DNA of 32,377 bases from Gammaproteobacteria bacterium 45_16_T64 (GCA_002162955.1 MABD01000030.1:285935-318311); one strand, 5' to 3'. Positions 7,018 through 15,649 are shown, numbered from the stretch's first letter. Program-made: numbers and translations. The notes: generated by a model not told the origin, from the sequence alone.

Positions 7018-8016
7018 TTTTCTTGCAGCAGAGGGTGATGTGCCGCACCAGCGCTGATAGCTTCGAGTGAAAGCGCTGAGGTTGTTGTAGCCGAGTAATG
7101 CAGCGATGTCGGTTAAGCGATAATGGGTACCCGATAGGTATTGATTGGCATGGGATAGGCGTACTGAATCGAGAAGCGCATTGAATGATGTCGACGATTT
7201 CGCTAGTTTGCGATGAAGGGTTCTTGTGGAATAGCCCATGGAGGCAGCGACGGTCTTGAGGTCGGCTTTTTGGCTAGGTAAGCAAAGTGCGATAACATTA
7301 GATACTTGATCAACGATATTGGTTTTTGATGCCATAGATGCACTGATTTTTTTACTCAGAGTCGCCGTCATTATTTCTGGTGTGACGTCCATAAAGGCAC
7401 GGTCAAAGGTGATGCGCAGCGAGTCAGTACCGAATGCGATCGGGCAGCGAAAGAACTGAGAAAATTGCTTGGCTACTTGGGGGGACGGTTCAAGTTGAGA
7501 GAAAAAACACCCTCGTATGGGATAGGAGTCACCGACTAGCCCTCGAAAAGTAACAATCGTACTTGCCAGTAAATAATTTTGAAACTGGGGGCGGTGGTAT
7601 AGGGTGGGTAGGTAGCAGTGGTAGTGTAACTCAACGGTGGATTCGCGAGGGATGACCTCTATCTCTAATCCAGAAACGATAAGTTGAAAATATTCTACGA
7701 TGGTATGAAGTGCTTCGGCCGCAGATTTACAGTCATAAAGCATCACAGAAAGCGGTCCCAATATTGTGATGTCTTGCCGTTGGGCCAGTGCAAAAGCGAT
7801 GTCGGGAAATGTCAGCGCGCTTGCCGTCGCTTCCAGCAATGCGATAAAGCGGTCAAAAGGAATGAGCATTTGCCCTCCGGTTATCGCTTCAATTGGCATC
7901 CCTACCTGGGCGCATAGCTCAACAATATCGCCACCTCGAGATAGTACGAGTTCTCCGAATTGGTTTAGAAAGCTGCTATTGACGTAAGGACAGTCGTGGG
8001 CGGTAGTTGGGCTCAT
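6994..8016 (-). CDS. AraC-family regulator with arabinose-binding-type N-terminal domain
   Basis: 340 aa. The first two thirds match the PF12625-type ligand domain of OruR/ArgR-like AraC proteins (for example the segment FALAQRQDITILGPLSVMLYDC). Residues about 235-340 hold the two AraC helix-turn-helix motifs (LKTVAASMGYSTRTLHRKL and LTDIAALLGYNNLSAFTRSYQRWCGTSPSAARK). It is transcribed away from the molybdopterin oxidoreductase gene, with 148 bases between starts. That gap holds a 20-bp direct repeat with a 21-bp period, typical of AraC operators. The simplest reading is that it controls the divergent oxidoreductase in response to its substrate. Confidence 0.92.
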   Translation of the reverse strand: MSPTTAHDCPYVNSSFLNQFGELVLSRGGDIVELCAQVGMPIEAITGGQMLIPFDRFIALLEATASALTFPDIAFALAQRQDITILGPLSVMLYDCKSAAEALHTIVEYFQLIVSGLEIEVIPRESTVELHYHCYLPTLYHRPQFQNYLLASTIVTFRGLVGDSYPIRGCFFSQLEPSPQVAKQFSQFFRCPIAFGTDSLRITFDRAFMDVTPEIMTATLSKKISASMASKTNIVDQVSNVIALCLPSQKADLKTVAASMGYSTRTLHRKLAKSSTSFNALLDSVRLSHANQYLSGTHYRLTDIAALLGYNNLSAFTRSYQRWCGTSPSAARKSYRLIQY

Positions 8017-8054
8017 CGATATTCTCCAGGTGCTTATCGTTAGTGTATCTCTAT

Positions 8055-8095
8055 TGGCGATAAAAGATAAATAAGTGGCGATTATTGGTAAATAA
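8055..8095 (+). promoter_or_regulatory. AraC-type operator: two 20-bp direct repeats
   Basis: TGGCGATAAAAGATAAATAA at 8055-8074 is repeated as TGGCGATTATTGGTAAATAA at 8076-8095, with 16 of 20 bases identical and a period of exactly 21 bp (two helical turns). It lies between the divergent AraC gene (start 8016) and the molybdopterin enzyme gene (start 8165). AraC proteins use two HTH motifs per monomer and bind direct repeats with this geometry. Confidence 0.7.
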
Positions 8096-8164
8096 TGATT
8101 TCTGATGCTGTTACTTTGCTGGAGTAGGTTTTACAACATAGGCAGCTAAGTGAGGGTTAGGTCA

Positions 8165-10354
8165 ATGGAATCAAAACATGTTATCTGTGCGACTTGTGAT
8201 ATCGCGTGCCAGCTAATCGCAACGCGAGAAAAGGGTGAGGCTCGCTTCACGTTAGCGGGAAACCTTGATCATCCCATTGCACCAGGAGCCATATGCGCCA
8301 AAGGAAAGTTGGCTCATGAGGTTTTCGAACACCCTAATCGTTTAACCAAACCATTAAAGCGGGTAGGGGAGCGCGGTGAAGGCAAATGGGAGGAGATTTC
8401 CTGGGAGCAGGCGTTAGGTGAAATCGCCGAGAAGCTTCAGGGTGTCATTAAGCAGCATGGCCCTGAAGCTTTAGTAGTCAGTAGTGGGCCTTGGAACTGT
8501 TCGACTGAATCGGGTATGACGCGACGCTTTATGAACCTGCTGGGCTCGCCGAATTACCTGTCACCTGTCGCTTTATGTTTGGGGAATACCGCGGCGGTCA
8601 ACCGTCTCACCTATGGTTGGATGCCGCTGCCTGATTTTGAAAATACTCAATGTATCGTGATGATGGGACATAACCCGCATAATCAATCGTGGGTGTGGGA
8701 GTATATTCGGTTGCGCTTAGCAGAGAAAAGAGGCGCGAAACTTATCTGTTTTGATCCTCGATTAAGTCAGACCGCCGATCGAGCTGATATTCATTTGGCA
8801 CTTAAGCCAGGGACGGATGGTGCGTTATGCATGGGCTGGCTACGTGTTATTGTTGAAGAAAAACTCTACGATAAAGCATTTGTTAAGAACTGGACGGTAG
8901 GTTTCGATCAGCTTAAACAGCGGTTGGCACAAGATTTCACCTTGGATAAAGTGTCGGAAATTACCGGTGTTTCTGTAGAGGACATCCAACAAAGTGCGCG
9001 TATGTACGCGACAGCGGAAAGTGCAATTATACCTTGGTCCCCGATTACGGACCAGCACGTAAGTAGTACATCTGCAATTCGTGCCATCTCCATACTCAGG
9101 GCCATTACCGGTAACTTGGATGCGCCGGGAGGGGAAATGTTAATGGGGGTGAACCCTAATATTATTTCTGAATCCGAAATTGAATTAACGCAAGCGCTAT
9201 CTGATGAACAGAGAAAGAAGCAGCTTGGTTATCACCAACACCCTGTATTTACATTTAAAGCGGCAGATTTGTTGAGTGAGCACAGTCAACGTGTTTTCGG
9301 TATCGAGTATCCTAATATTGTAAAAGGGGCTCATATGGCGGTACCTTCGCCGACCTTTAGGGCGATGGCTTATGGTGATCCCTATCCAGTGAAGGCGTTT
9401 ATCAGTATCGCCAACAATTCGCTGATGGGCTATGGCAATCAGACGCTGATCAAAGAGGCTATGTTGAATCAGGATCTGAATGTGTGTGTCGATTTATTTA
9501 TGACACCCACCGGTAATTTGTGCGATTACGTATTGCCTGGCGATACATGGCTGGAGCGCCCCAATCTCATGGATACGTATGAATGGTCGACAATGCTACA
9601 GTCTTCGTACGCATTATATGATCCCCCTGCGGAGTGTAAGAATGTGTATTTTTTCATAAAAGAACTGGCTCACCGTATGGGGTTGGCAGAGCACTTTCCT
9701 TGGGGGACGGTAACAGATCTATTTGATTACCGTTTGCAGCCACTTGGCATGTCGTACCAAGAATTTACCGATAATTACAAAATGAAATTCTCAGAATACA
9801 AATACTATAACTACAAAAAAACGGGGTTCGCAACACCCAGTGGTAAGGTTGAGTTGTACTCGTCGGTTCTTGAGGATCTAGGCTTTGACCCGTTACCCTA
9901 CTATCGCAATGTTCCTGAGCCTAATGCGGAGTATCCATTGAAATTTTTTGTGGGATTACGAGAGCCTCAGTTTTTTCAATCGGGTCAGCGTCATGCGCGC
10001 GTGTTGAGGAAAGGCAATCGAACGCCGCGAACCTTTGTTAATCCTATTGATGCGAAGAAATTTGGTTTGATTGAGGGCGAATGGGCCACTATCGAAACTC
10101 ATGTTGGTAAAATACATATGGAGGTATTGGTGAGAGATGATATACCGCAAGGTCTCATTCGTGTGCCTCATGGCTGGTGGTTACCAGAAGAAAATGATCT
10201 GGGGGCGTTCGAACATAATGATGGGGTTATTGTGCCTGATAGTGAAGAATATTTGGATCGAGAGCAAGGTATACCGCATCTCAAAGGGGTCCCCTGCAAA
10301 ATATACCCAAGGATTGAGCAGCGAGAATATATTGGGTTGAAGGGGGTCAAATGA
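8165..10354 (+). CDS. Molybdopterin-dependent oxidoreductase, catalytic subunit
   Basis: 729 aa from the ATG at 8165, which has TGAGGG eight bases upstream; a GTG at 8150 would add five residues. A [4Fe-4S] site is formed by C8, C11, C15 and C44 (CATCDIAC, then CAKG). It is followed by the bis-MGD fold of the DMSO reductase superfamily and a C-terminal MGD-binding barrel (FFVGLREPQFFQSGQRH to IRVPHGWW). C138, in SPVALCLGNT, is at the position expected for a cysteine molybdenum ligand, as in acetylene hydratase and thiosulfate/polysulfide reductases. No Tat signal is present, so it should be cytoplasmic. No iron-sulfur partner or membrane subunit is encoded nearby. The true substrate is unknown. 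It is too short for a typical assimilatory nitrate reductase and lacks the extra C-terminal domain of that enzyme. Confidence 0.88.
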   Translation: MESKHVICATCDIACQLIATREKGEARFTLAGNLDHPIAPGAICAKGKLAHEVFEHPNRLTKPLKRVGERGEGKWEEISWEQALGEIAEKLQGVIKQHGPEALVVSSGPWNCSTESGMTRRFMNLLGSPNYLSPVALCLGNTAAVNRLTYGWMPLPDFENTQCIVMMGHNPHNQSWVWEYIRLRLAEKRGAKLICFDPRLSQTADRADIHLALKPGTDGALCMGWLRVIVEEKLYDKAFVKNWTVGFDQLKQRLAQDFTLDKVSEITGVSVEDIQQSARMYATAESAIIPWSPITDQHVSSTSAIRAISILRAITGNLDAPGGEMLMGVNPNIISESEIELTQALSDEQRKKQLGYHQHPVFTFKAADLLSEHSQRVFGIEYPNIVKGAHMAVPSPTFRAMAYGDPYPVKAFISIANNSLMGYGNQTLIKEAMLNQDLNVCVDLFMTPTGNLCDYVLPGDTWLERPNLMDTYEWSTMLQSSYALYDPPAECKNVYFFIKELAHRMGLAEHFPWGTVTDLFDYRLQPLGMSYQEFTDNYKMKFSEYKYYNYKKTGFATPSGKVELYSSVLEDLGFDPLPYYRNVPEPNAEYPLKFFVGLREPQFFQSGQRHARVLRKGNRTPRTFVNPIDAKKFGLIEGEWATIETHVGKIHMEVLVRDDIPQGLIRVPHGWWLPEENDLGAFEHNDGVIVPDSEEYLDREQGIPHLKGVPCKIYPRIEQREYIGLKGVK

Positions 10355-10539
10355 TTAAGAAATTTAATGCGATAAAAGCTGAAGCAATGCTACCCATTGC
10401 GCAGTTTATCCTGAAAGAGCATAAGAACCCGATACTGCGCCAAGTGTCAAAATGGGCGGCAAGGGCGAACAGAAGGCGATATGGAAAGGATGCATTAGAT
10501 TTTCTTGATGAAGAAGCAACGCGGGACGCCGATTTTTAA
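10351..10539 (+). CDS. Small basic protein coupled to the molybdopterin enzyme
   Basis: 62 aa; the ATG overlaps the stop of the oxidoreductase gene (ATGA at 10351-10354), so translation is likely coupled. The sequence is a single helical stretch rich in lysine and arginine, with RQVSKWAARANRRRYGKDALDFLDEEATRDADF as its basic-then-acidic second half split across residues 30-62. No family recognised. The coupling suggests a chaperone, maturation factor or small subunit for the enzyme, but this is inference. It has no signal peptide or membrane segment. Confidence 0.72.
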   Translation: MIKKFNAIKAEAMLPIAQFILKEHKNPILRQVSKWAARANRRRYGKDALDFLDEEATRDADF

Positions 10540-10554
10540 AACACAGACTTCTGA

Positions 10555-12315
10555 TTAACCGAGCGTGGGCACGTGAAAGAACAGGGATACGGCCAAGGCG
10601 ATAAACAATATGCCTGATGTGGCTTGCCAAAATATTAACGGGTTGCGATCCAATAGCGCTGTTTGATAGTGTATTTTATACTTTGGATTAGGGTGTTGTA
10701 ATTCATGGAGGAATTCCGATACATCGTCGTAGCGGCGTTCTGGCTCGTAACGCAGGCCTTTTTTGATCGCACCATCAATCCAAATAGGCACTAGAGGGTT
10801 GAGTTCGTGGCAAGGGACATACTTCGTCTTCGAATAAGCCTTCGTGGTTCTGCATTCGTTGAGTTTTCCTGCAAAAGGCTCTTCACCAGTAAGCATTTCA
10901 TAGGCAATCACTGCCAGTGAAAAGATCTCTGATTGCATAGTACTTTTACCGTTTAATACCACCTCTGGTGCGGAATAACCCGCGGTGCCGAGTACTCCAT
11001 GTCGTTCTAAGGGAGTGGCTATTTCTGCAATGCCACTGATATAGCAAGACCCAAAGTCGACGATCTTAATCTCACCGTTTTTGTCGATCAGTATGTTGTC
11101 AGGCTTTATGTCCTGATGAAGCGTGTCCCGGCGATGTAGTGCTCGTATGCCTTTGACAATTTGCGCAAATAGATAGATGACATCCTGGATGGCGGGTTTG
11201 GGGTTTTCTTTTATCCAGCGCGTTAAGGTGATGCCTTCAATGAATTCGGTCAGGTAATAGAGGCATGACTTTGATCTTTCTGCATCGACAACTTTAACCA
11301 CATGGGGATTATTAATACGACAGCCGATCCAGCTCTCGACAATAAAGCGATCGATGTAGGCGGGTTCGTCCTCAAAATTTACTGAGGGTGTTTTCATGCA
11401 ATAAAGATTATTGCTCTTGGTGTCGCGAACTTGATATACCTGGCTACGGTTACTTGTGTGTATTTCCTTTTCTACCTTATAGCCATCGAGAATCATGCCA
11501 GGGCTTAAATCTGGGGGGAAAGGCAGTTCAGTGAGTTTTTGACAGACATCGTACATGCTTTGGCTGGGTAGTTGGTCGATGCGTAAAATTTGGCAGCTAA
11601 GGTTGTCATGGCTCTTTTTGCTGAGCGCTTGTTGTATCAATGCTTCGCAGCATTGTTCTAGTTCGTCATCAGAGGCAGTGGCTGAAAGGTTAAGAAGCGC
11701 TTGAGTCATATTGGCATTATTTAAGAAGTCATGGATGCCGTCGGTGCTCAGTAAAAAAATGTCGCCTTTGGCAAGGTCGACACTTCGGTAATCAACGTCG
11801 AGTTTTACGTCGAGCCCCATGGCGCGCGCAAGGTAAGACTTGTCTTCTCCGACAAATGCCGTGTGATCGCGGGTGAGTTGCTCCAGTCCTCCATCACGTA
11901 AACGGTAAATCCTGGAATCTCCAACGTGAAATATGTGGGCGCTGTGGGATTTAAATATGATAGAGCTGAACGTGCTAATGTAGCCTTTCTTGGCGTCGCT
12001 AAAATGGCGACCTTGGCTGTACAGCCAGCGGTTGAGGGCGGTGAGCACTTGAGAGGTGGATTTCTTAACGCTCCATGAGTCAGGGGTGGAGTAGTAGTCC
12101 GATAAAAAGTTATGGACGCAAGATTCGCTGGCTTCTTTGCCCGCTTCGGCAGCACTGACGCCATCGGCAATAACGGCGACAGCGCCCTTATTATTGAGCA
12201 AGCTACCTTTGGGGATGCGAATACCGATAGCATCTTCATTGTCTGCTTTAGCTCCCGCCACAGAGCGTTGCCCAATCGTAAATACGAGCTCGTTCTTGCT
12301 GTGTGACGTTGTCAT
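10555..12315 (-). CDS. Bifunctional PP2C phosphatase and Ser/Thr protein kinase, membrane-anchored
   Basis: 586 aa with a GAGGAG ribosome site. Residues about 10-248 are a PP2C phosphatase: D51 (IADGVSAAEAG), FHVGDSRIYRL, STDGIHD (D192) and SHDNLS supply the metal ligands. Residues about 278-540 are a eukaryotic-type kinase: K308, HQDIKPDN (H400-Q-D402, with Q in place of the usual R), DFG 420-422 and APE 449-451. The glycine loop is degenerate (IHTSNRSQVYQV). A hydrophobic segment at about 560-582 would anchor the C-terminus in the membrane. Similar fusions sit next to nitrate transporters in other gammaproteobacteria, so it probably adjusts nitrate uptake or assimilation. It follows narK after a terminator hairpin. 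Confidence 0.93.
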   Translation of the reverse strand: MTTSHSKNELVFTIGQRSVAGAKADNEDAIGIRIPKGSLLNNKGAVAVIADGVSAAEAGKEASESCVHNFLSDYYSTPDSWSVKKSTSQVLTALNRWLYSQGRHFSDAKKGYISTFSSIIFKSHSAHIFHVGDSRIYRLRDGGLEQLTRDHTAFVGEDKSYLARAMGLDVKLDVDYRSVDLAKGDIFLLSTDGIHDFLNNANMTQALLNLSATASDDELEQCCEALIQQALSKKSHDNLSCQILRIDQLPSQSMYDVCQKLTELPFPPDLSPGMILDGYKVEKEIHTSNRSQVYQVRDTKSNNLYCMKTPSVNFEDEPAYIDRFIVESWIGCRINNPHVVKVVDAERSKSCLYYLTEFIEGITLTRWIKENPKPAIQDVIYLFAQIVKGIRALHRRDTLHQDIKPDNILIDKNGEIKIVDFGSCYISGIAEIATPLERHGVLGTAGYSAPEVVLNGKSTMQSEIFSLAVIAYEMLTGEEPFAGKLNECRTTKAYSKTKYVPCHELNPLVPIWIDGAIKKGLRYEPERRYDDVSEFLHELQHPNPKYKIHYQTALLDRNPLIFWQATSGILFIALAVSLFFHVPTLG

Positions 12316-12355
12316 CGATACTCCTCGGTGATTCTTTTCTGTTGTTAGCGGGCAT

Positions 12356-12384
12356 TAAAAAAGGAGGCAAATGCCTCCTTTTTT
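12356..12384 (-). terminator. Intrinsic terminator between narK and the PP2C-kinase gene
   Basis: GGAGGCA (12363-12369) pairs with TGCCTCC (12372-12378) around a two-base AA loop, flanked by A7 on one side and T6 on the other, so it can act on either strand. It lies 22 bases beyond the narK stop and 41 before the kinase start. It may end the narK transcript or let only part of it read into the kinase gene. Confidence 0.75.
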
Positions 12385-12405
12385 AATTATAAGCGAGTGT
12401 GCTGC

Positions 12406-13872
12406 TTAGTGTACTTCAATTAGCTGTACTGTCCCATCGGGCATAACTTCTGCAAGTGCATTCTTAGGTTCGTCTAGGAACATAGATGCGACTGCGGCAA
12501 AAGCAATACCGCCAGCAATAGTCATAAAGAAGATGGAAGGTGATACGAGTGAGAATACGGTTAGGAATAGTACCGCACCGATATTGCCATAGGCACCAAC
12601 CATACCAGCAATTTGACCAGTTAAGCGACGTTTGATCAGCGGCACTACGGCAAATACACAGCCGGCTGCTGAACCGAGGAAGAAGGAGCTAACCACCATG
12701 ACGGCAACGGCCATAGCGATAGGCCACTGGTCATCGATTTGTGACATCGCAAAGAAGCCAATGGCAGCCCCTGACAATAGTATGACTAGGGATGTCTTAC
12801 GGCCAAACTTATCACTTATAAAGCCACCAGAGGGGCATGAAAGTACATCGGTGATGGCAAAACAGGCACCAAACATGCCGGCCAGTGACATGGGGATTAA
12901 AAAGGTATCCTTGAAGAATAAGGGAAGCATTGATACAACCGCAAGCTCCGCACCAAATGTTACCGCGTAAGCAATACTCAAAATGGCAACCTGCTTAAAA
13001 TTGTACTGAAGAATCTCTTCTACAGGGGTGACAAAAATCTCTTTGTTTACCTTGTAGATTTGACTGGCTTGGAATACGTAGATGGAAACTAAAATTCCGT
13101 ACACAATGTTTGCTGCGAATTCGCTGAGTAGGCCTAACCCGGCAACTTTCCATGTTAGTACAGCAAGCGCACCATACATTGGAATGTTCATTAGGAGGTA
13201 AAAGAAGAAGTCTCGCTTGGACGTTACTTCTAATCCACCAGATTTGTTGGGTTTGAAGTAGGTTGAGCCTGCTGGGGTGTCAGTTACTGACGCATAGTAA
13301 ATGCCAGAATAAATGAGTGCGATTACACCTGTAATTGCAGTCGCGTAGCGCCAGCCATCGTCACCGCCAATCAGTAAAGCTATGGTTGGCAAAGACAGTG
13401 CAGCTACTGCTGAGCCCACGTTCCCCATGCCTTTGTAGATACCTTCAGCGAGGCCCAATTGGCGGGCAGGGTACCACTCACTGATCATACGAATACCGAT
13501 GACAAACCCTGCACCGACAAAGCCCATCAGGAAGCGAGCGAGTGCAAGTACCTCAAAGCTGGTGGCTGCAGCGAAGAAGAAACACAGTCCTGACGTTGCC
13601 AGTAGCATGAGAGAGTAGGTTTTTCTTGGGCCGTATACGTCGACCAGCATACCGGTGATAATTCGAGCAGGTATTGTCAGAGCAACGTTAAGAATCAACA
13701 GAGTCTTGATTTGTTGGTCCGAAAGCCCCATTGATTCTTGAATAGCAATGAGTAACGGTGCGTGGCTGAACCACACGAGGAAGGTGACAAAGAATGCAAA
13801 CCACGTAGTGTGGAGAATCTTTGCTCTACCGGTGAAGGAGAGGAAGTTCGCTCTCAGGCTGGTATCTGTCAT
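12406..13872 (-). CDS. narK: Nitrate/nitrite transporter, NNP family of the MFS
   Basis: 488 aa from the ATG at 13872; a longer in-frame start adds 34 residues that overlap the promoter and are unlikely. There are twelve hydrophobic segments. The signature GFVGAGFVIGIRMISEWYPARQ, then GLAEGIYKGMGNVGSA, matches the glycine-rich nitrate motif of NarK/NasA. A second glycine-rich stretch (GQIAGMVGAYGNIGAVLFL) lies in the C-terminal half. No nitrate or nitrite reductase genes are in the window, but the downstream PP2C-kinase and the upstream sigma-54-like promoter fit nitrogen-regulated nitrate uptake. Confidence 0.93.
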   Translation of the reverse strand: MTDTSLRANFLSFTGRAKILHTTWFAFFVTFLVWFSHAPLLIAIQESMGLSDQQIKTLLILNVALTIPARIITGMLVDVYGPRKTYSLMLLATSGLCFFFAAATSFEVLALARFLMGFVGAGFVIGIRMISEWYPARQLGLAEGIYKGMGNVGSAVAALSLPTIALLIGGDDGWRYATAITGVIALIYSGIYYASVTDTPAGSTYFKPNKSGGLEVTSKRDFFFYLLMNIPMYGALAVLTWKVAGLGLLSEFAANIVYGILVSIYVFQASQIYKVNKEIFVTPVEEILQYNFKQVAILSIAYAVTFGAELAVVSMLPLFFKDTFLIPMSLAGMFGACFAITDVLSCPSGGFISDKFGRKTSLVILLSGAAIGFFAMSQIDDQWPIAMAVAVMVVSSFFLGSAAGCVFAVVPLIKRRLTGQIAGMVGAYGNIGAVLFLTVFSLVSPSIFFMTIAGGIAFAAVASMFLDEPKNALAEVMPDGTVQLIEVH

Positions 13873-13915
13873 TTTATATTCCAGGATGATTAACATTTTA
13901 GTTGCCCAGCAATAA

Positions 13916-13930
13916 GCAATAATTGGGCCA
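13916..13930 (-). promoter_or_regulatory. Sigma-54 promoter of narK
   Basis: On the minus strand TGGCCCAATTATTGC matches the consensus TGGCAC-N5-TTGC at all positions but one, with the -24 GG and -12 GC correctly spaced. Transcription would start near 13904, about 30 bases before the narK ATG. Confidence 0.65.
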
Positions 13931-13934
13931 TGAT

Positions 13935-14010
13935 GGTGCAGGTGCCGAAAGTTGGTGCGTTGTTCGGAGCGCACCTTAATCTGCGCACATTAATGGATCG
14001 TGAGCGCACC
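13935..14010. promoter_or_regulatory. Cluster of GGTGC/GCACC half-sites upstream of narK
   Basis: GGTGC occurs at 13935-13939, 13941-13945 and 13954-13958, and GCACC at 13971-13975 and 14006-14010, with a related GCGCAC at about 13984. This is directly upstream of the sigma-54-like promoter. GCACC/GGTGC are the half-sites of NtrC operators, but none is arranged as the classical 17-bp NtrC palindrome, so another activator is possible. Confidence 0.45.
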
Positions 14011-14174
14011 AATAATGAATGGGTAGTTTCCTTGGGTTGTAAGGTAGCTTTAGTGGCAGAGGTGGCGTCTCTCAGCGTTGAGGAGGCTAGGTATACTCGT
14101 TATGCTGAATAAATCTGTAGTGGTCTTTGTCGAGGGAGAGTGAGTGTTGTGCTGATACATCCAGAGCGTCAAAA

Positions 14175-14969
14175 ATGAATGAAGTGCTTATTCGGTTAGG
14201 GTGTTTTTTTGGTGCTTTTGCTTTATTTGCTACGGCCGAAGTCTTGTACCCCCGTCGTCAGCGGGTGGCGGCGAGATTGATTCGATGGACCAGTAATATT
14301 GGCATCTCGGCGCTAAATCAGCTTGTGGTACGCTTGTTTGCCCCTATTTCAGCAATGTTGTTGGCCGAGCTCTGTGCGTCGCAAGGCTGGGGGCTATTAA
14401 ATTTAGTACCACTGTGGAGTGGGTTGGCCATATTTTTGGCGATTATGTTATTGGACTTATCCATCTATGTGCAGCACTTGCTGTTTCATAGGGTTCCACT
14501 CTTTTGGCGCTTACATCGCGTGCACCATGCTGATACTGAATTCGATGTGACAACGGGTGTGCGTTTTCACCCGGTGTCAATTTTGTTTTCGGCAATGCTA
14601 AAGCTATTGATTGTATGGTTGATCGGTCCTCCCGCCGTTGCTGTGTTGATTTTTGAGGTTTTACTCAATATCACATCCCTCTTTAATCACAGTAATGTGT
14701 ACATTCCTCCTGCGGTTGATAGGGTGATTCGTCTATTGGTGGTGACTCCAGACATGCACCGGGTGCATCATTCGGTCGCTCGTTGTGAGACCGACTCAAA
14801 TTTTGGGTTTAATTTTCCGTGGTGGGATCGATTGTTTGGTACTTACAGGGCTCAGCCAGTGCAAGGACATGAGGGCATGGATATCGGTTTGGATGTTTTT
14901 CGTGCAGAAAAAGAAAGGCGTATGGATTTCATGCTGACCCAGCCTTTTCGAAATGAGAGTGATGAATAG
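14175..14969 (+). CDS. Fatty acid hydroxylase/sterol desaturase family protein
   Basis: 264 aa from the ATG at 14175; an upstream TTG would add 16 polar residues ahead of the first membrane segment. The di-iron histidine boxes are clear: HLLFH (101-105), HRVHH (114-118) and HRVHH (195-199), with more histidines in RFHP and FNHSN. Several hydrophobic segments span the membrane. Members of PF04116 hydroxylate or desaturate lipids, sterols or carotenoids; the substrate is not readable here. A small conserved protein follows 20 bases downstream. Confidence 0.9.
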   Translation: MNEVLIRLGCFFGAFALFATAEVLYPRRQRVAARLIRWTSNIGISALNQLVVRLFAPISAMLLAELCASQGWGLLNLVPLWSGLAIFLAIMLLDLSIYVQHLLFHRVPLFWRLHRVHHADTEFDVTTGVRFHPVSILFSAMLKLLIVWLIGPPAVAVLIFEVLLNITSLFNHSNVYIPPAVDRVIRLLVVTPDMHRVHHSVARCETDSNFGFNFPWWDRLFGTYRAQPVQGHEGMDIGLDVFRAEKERRMDFMLTQPFRNESDE

Positions 14970-14989
14970 CGTTTATTTAAGGAATAGTG

Positions 14990-15208
14990 ATGCGGCAAAG
15001 CTTACGTCAAAAAATTATCGAAGTGTGTGATAAGAAGGTGGCAGCAAAAGGCGACAATGTTGGATTATCGTTTTACGCTTTTTTTGCCAATAAGAACGAT
15101 GATCCTGAATTGCTGATGGAAGCCGCCAAATGGTGGATACTAGAGCACCGGCTGGACCATTTTGAGAAAGCGGTCAAAATTCGGGGAATGGTTATATCGA
15201 TGCCCTAA
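14990..15208 (+). CDS. Small conserved protein, DUF6500-like
   Basis: 72 aa from the ATG at 14990, with AAGGA six bases upstream; a GTG at 14987 would add one residue. The sequence (LRQKIIEVCDKKVAAKGDNVGLSFYAFFANKN, then EAAKWWILEHRLDHFEKAVKIRGM, read across residues 4-68) is soluble and helical. I recall this pattern as the DUF6500 family, with moderate certainty. It lies 20 bases after the hydroxylase gene and is probably co-transcribed. Function unknown. Confidence 0.75.
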   Translation: MRQSLRQKIIEVCDKKVAAKGDNVGLSFYAFFANKNDDPELLMEAAKWWILEHRLDHFEKAVKIRGMVISMP

Positions 15209-15247
15209 TAGGTGGTCGATTTGATGGAGAATAATGCACATTATATT

Positions 15248-15276
15248 TTGTTAATTTGGAAATATATTGCTAGATT
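15248..15276 (+). promoter_or_regulatory. Sigma-70 promoter of the TIGR02647 gene
   Basis: TTGTTA (15248-15253) and TAGATT (15271-15276) with a 17-base spacer, about 50 bases upstream of the ATG at 15325. Confidence 0.5.
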
Positions 15277-15324
15277 AAGAAGTGGAAATCCTAGGGATGT
15301 TTACCAATAGCGATTAGGAATACA

Positions 15325-15561
15325 ATGACTAATTCAAATGAAAAATTACAAGAAATTAGGCTGTTAAACCAATTTAATCTTAAGTCGAACACCGCGGGTA
15401 TCAAAGTGCATTCTCATGATGCCTCAGACGATATCATCGCGGCAGCAGCACGTTTGTATGATAAAGGTCTAACCGATCATGTGGATGGTGGGTATTTAAC
15501 TGACAGGGGCAGGGAAGCAGCGGATCATGCACAGTGTTTGATGCGATTGTTGGGGGGCTAA
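15325..15561 (+). CDS. Small conserved protein, TIGR02647 type
   Basis: 78 aa, ATG start. LNQFNLKSNTAGIKVHSHDAS, then AAARLYDKGLTDHVDGGYLTDRGREAADHAQ, matches the pattern of TIGR02647, a small winged-helix-like protein found across Pseudomonas and related gammaproteobacteria (recognition from memory). The function is not established; a DNA-binding role is often guessed from the fold. It has its own probable promoter and ends before a strong hairpin. Confidence 0.85.
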   Translation: MTNSNEKLQEIRLLNQFNLKSNTAGIKVHSHDASDDIIAAAARLYDKGLTDHVDGGYLTDRGREAADHAQCLMRLLGG

Positions 15562-15590
15562 GGGCGACGCTAAGCGTTACTTTCAAGAAG

Positions 15591-15626
15591 ACCATTACTT
15601 ACAACGAGACTGTTGCAAGTAATGGT
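15591..15626. terminator. Hairpin between convergent genes
   Basis: ACCATTACTT (15591-15600) pairs with AAGTAATGGT (15617-15626), continued inward by CAAC/GTTG across one mismatch, with a six-base loop. There is no T-run on either side, so it may protect mRNA ends or aid Rho-dependent termination for the two convergent genes. Confidence 0.5.
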
Positions 15627-15649
15627 GCTGTGTATTTACAGGTGGCGGA

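Noticed and set aside
8165-10354. Assimilatory nitrate reductase NasA linked to the nearby narK
   Set aside because: The enzyme is about 729 aa without the NasA C-terminal extension, has a likely cysteine Mo ligand of another type, is on the opposite strand, and is paired with its own AraC regulator.
13930-14112. Short plus-strand ORF upstream of the fatty acid hydroxylase
   Set aside because: It covers the narK promoter and half-site cluster and has no recognisable protein features.
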